A stretch of DNA of 15,623 nucleotides from CAYXBG01 sp964463145 (GTDB lineage: Bacteria; Acidobacteriota; UBA6911; RPQK01; CBDAPI01): positions 1 through 15,623 of the forward strand of contig CAYXBG010000036.1 of the NCBI GenBank assembly GCA_964463145.1, given 5' to 3'. The first letter of the stretch is position 1, and every line of letters begins with the position of its first letter. Positions 14,751 to 15,623 of this stretch are shown here, piece by piece. The notes under the pieces were generated by a model. The model was not told where the DNA came from and did no database searches. It worked only from the letters and a program-made list of their open reading frames with translations. Both the position numbers and the translations under genes were made by a program.

Positions 14751-14756
14751 GAGGAG
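14751..14756 (+). promoter_or_regulatory. Strong ribosome binding site GAGGAG fixing the GTG start at 14764
   Basis: GAGGAG ends seven bases before the GTG at 14764. It decides this non-ATG start for the aminotransferase, since the next in-frame ATG (codon 30) would remove conserved N-terminal sequence. Confidence 0.75.
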
Positions 14757-14763
14757 TACGACA

Positions 14764-15623
14764 GTGTTCACCAAACGCATTAAAGGAATTGAACCCTCTG
14801 GGATACGCCGCATCCTTGAGCTCGCTAGCCAAGTCACCGACCCAATTGACATGAGTATCGGTCAACCAGACTTTGATGTCCCTGACCACATCAAGGAAGC
14901 GTGTGTAAACTCGATTCAGGCTGGATTCAACCGCTACACCTCTTCACTTGGAATTCCTGAGCTGCGTCAAAAACTTCTGTCGCACCTGCACACACGAAAT
15001 TTGATAGTTGAAGACTTACTGATTACTCCCGGCGCTGCTGGAGCGATTACTCTCTTTTTCCTTGCACTAGTAGAAGAGGGAGACGAGGTGGTACTAACCG
15101 ACCCTTATTTTCTTAACTACAGGCACATGATTACTCTGACTCAGGCCGTTCCTCGCTTCCTAGACACCTATCCAGACTTCCGAATCCGCCCTGAAGAAGT
15201 CGATCGATTGATTGGCCCTTCTACAAAGATGATTGTCTTGAATAGTCCAGGAAACCCTACAGGAACACTCTATAGTGAAGAAGAAATTCAATTAGTCGTG
15301 AAGGCAGCCCGCAAACATGATTGCTGGATCCTCTCAGACGAGGTATACCACGACTTCGTCTACGACGATGTGCCGTTTGTAAGTCCTGCCCAATTCTATG
15401 AAAAAACTCTAATTGTCGACAGTTTCTCAAAGTCATGTGGGATGCCGGGATGGCGCCTAGGATATGGGACTGCTCCGAAAGAAGTCGTGGCTGAGATCAC
15501 TCCTCTTCAACAGTATTTGTACAGCTGTGCCCCTGCACCCATACAAAAAGCCGGAGTACTCTGTGTGGATAGGGATGTCTCGTCCGATCGAGAGCGAATG
15601 CAGAAGAAACGCGATCTGATCTA
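14764..15623 (+). CDS. Class I/II PLP-dependent aminotransferase, 3' end cut by window edge
   Basis: The frame is open from the GTG at 14764 to the right edge, 286 of about 390 expected residues. It is a fold-type I aminotransferase of the aspartate aminotransferase superfamily. Visible are IGQPDFDVP (32-40), RYTSSLGIPELR (57-68), ITPGAAGAI (87-95), NSPGNPTG (160-167), D192 and Y195 in LSDEVY, the PLP-binding lysine K223 in SFSKSCGMPGWRLGY (220-234), and R231. All cofactor contacts up to the edge are intact. Its amino donor and acceptor cannot be told from sequence. The gene probably shares the aldolase promoter; together they might interconvert an amino acid with the keto acid that the aldolase uses, which is inference. 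Confidence 0.92.
   Translation, partial: MFTKRIKGIEPSGIRRILELASQVTDPIDMSIGQPDFDVPDHIKEACVNSIQAGFNRYTSSLGIPELRQKLLSHLHTRNLIVEDLLITPGAAGAITLFFLALVEEGDEVVLTDPYFLNYRHMITLTQAVPRFLDTYPDFRIRPEEVDRLIGPSTKMIVLNSPGNPTGTLYSEEEIQLVVKAARKHDCWILSDEVYHDFVYDDVPFVSPAQFYEKTLIVDSFSKSCGMPGWRLGYGTAPKEVVAEITPLQQYLYSCAPAPIQKAGVLCVDRDVSSDRERMQKKRDLI

Noticed and set aside
1..15623. CRISPR arrays, tRNA or rRNA genes, insertion sequences, attachment sites, replication origin
   Set aside because: Reading both strands I found no regularly spaced repeats, tRNA-like cloverleaf, rRNA motifs, transposase or integrase frames, or long terminal repeats.

Overview
The window looks like a metagenome-derived scaffold from a bacterium with F420 and molybdenum-cofactor enzymology; there is a run of 10 Ns at 12483-12492. 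Base composition is intermediate (by eye just under half G+C), genes are tightly packed, and TTG/GTG starts are common. The mix of an F420-type luciferase-like oxidoreductase, a CoxL-type molybdenum hydroxylase, NMT1-type binding proteins, an FAH hydrolase and an HpcH/HpaI aldolase resembles catabolic islands of free-living oligotrophs such as marine Chloroflexota (SAR202-like) or some actinobacteria. That placement is an inference from gene content only.

Layout. (1) 1-982, minus: a fumarylacetoacetate-hydrolase family gene running off the left edge. (2) 983-1227: a divergent regulatory region with a candidate promoter for each direction and inverted repeats. (3) 1228-11719, plus: one long, nearly gapless gene train. 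It encodes a NitT/TauT-type ABC importer (lipoprotein binding protein, permease, ATPase), then a molybdenum hydroxylase of the xanthine dehydrogenase/CoxL superfamily (FAD subunit, 2Fe-2S subunit, CoxG-like protein, large subunit), then a ketopantoate-reductase-like dehydrogenase, an M24 creatinase/prolidase-like hydrolase and an M20 amidohydrolase/peptidase. (4) 11756-13624, minus: an F420-dependent LLM oxidoreductase followed by a second NMT1-type binding protein that spans the N gap. (5) 13625-13931: a 307-base intergenic region with a good promoter. (6) 13932-15623, plus: an HpcH/HpaI aldolase and an aminotransferase cut by the right edge.

How the genes may work together (inference). The importer would bring in a small, probably nitrogen-containing heterocyclic compound. 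The molybdenum hydroxylase would hydroxylate it, the M24 and M20 hydrolases would open or trim C-N bonds, and the dehydrogenase, FAH hydrolase and aldolase would process the keto-acid products. The substrate is not determinable from sequence.

Points that stand out: the large hydroxylase subunit is split by a one-base frameshift near 7635. It carries an unusual active-site loop and not the CO-dehydrogenase motif. Both the M20 and M24 enzymes have substitutions at expected metal-ligand positions. The 10-N gap is the wrong length, modulo 3, for the gene it interrupts. A perfect 10-bp hairpin sits between the hydroxylase and the downstream dehydrogenase gene.
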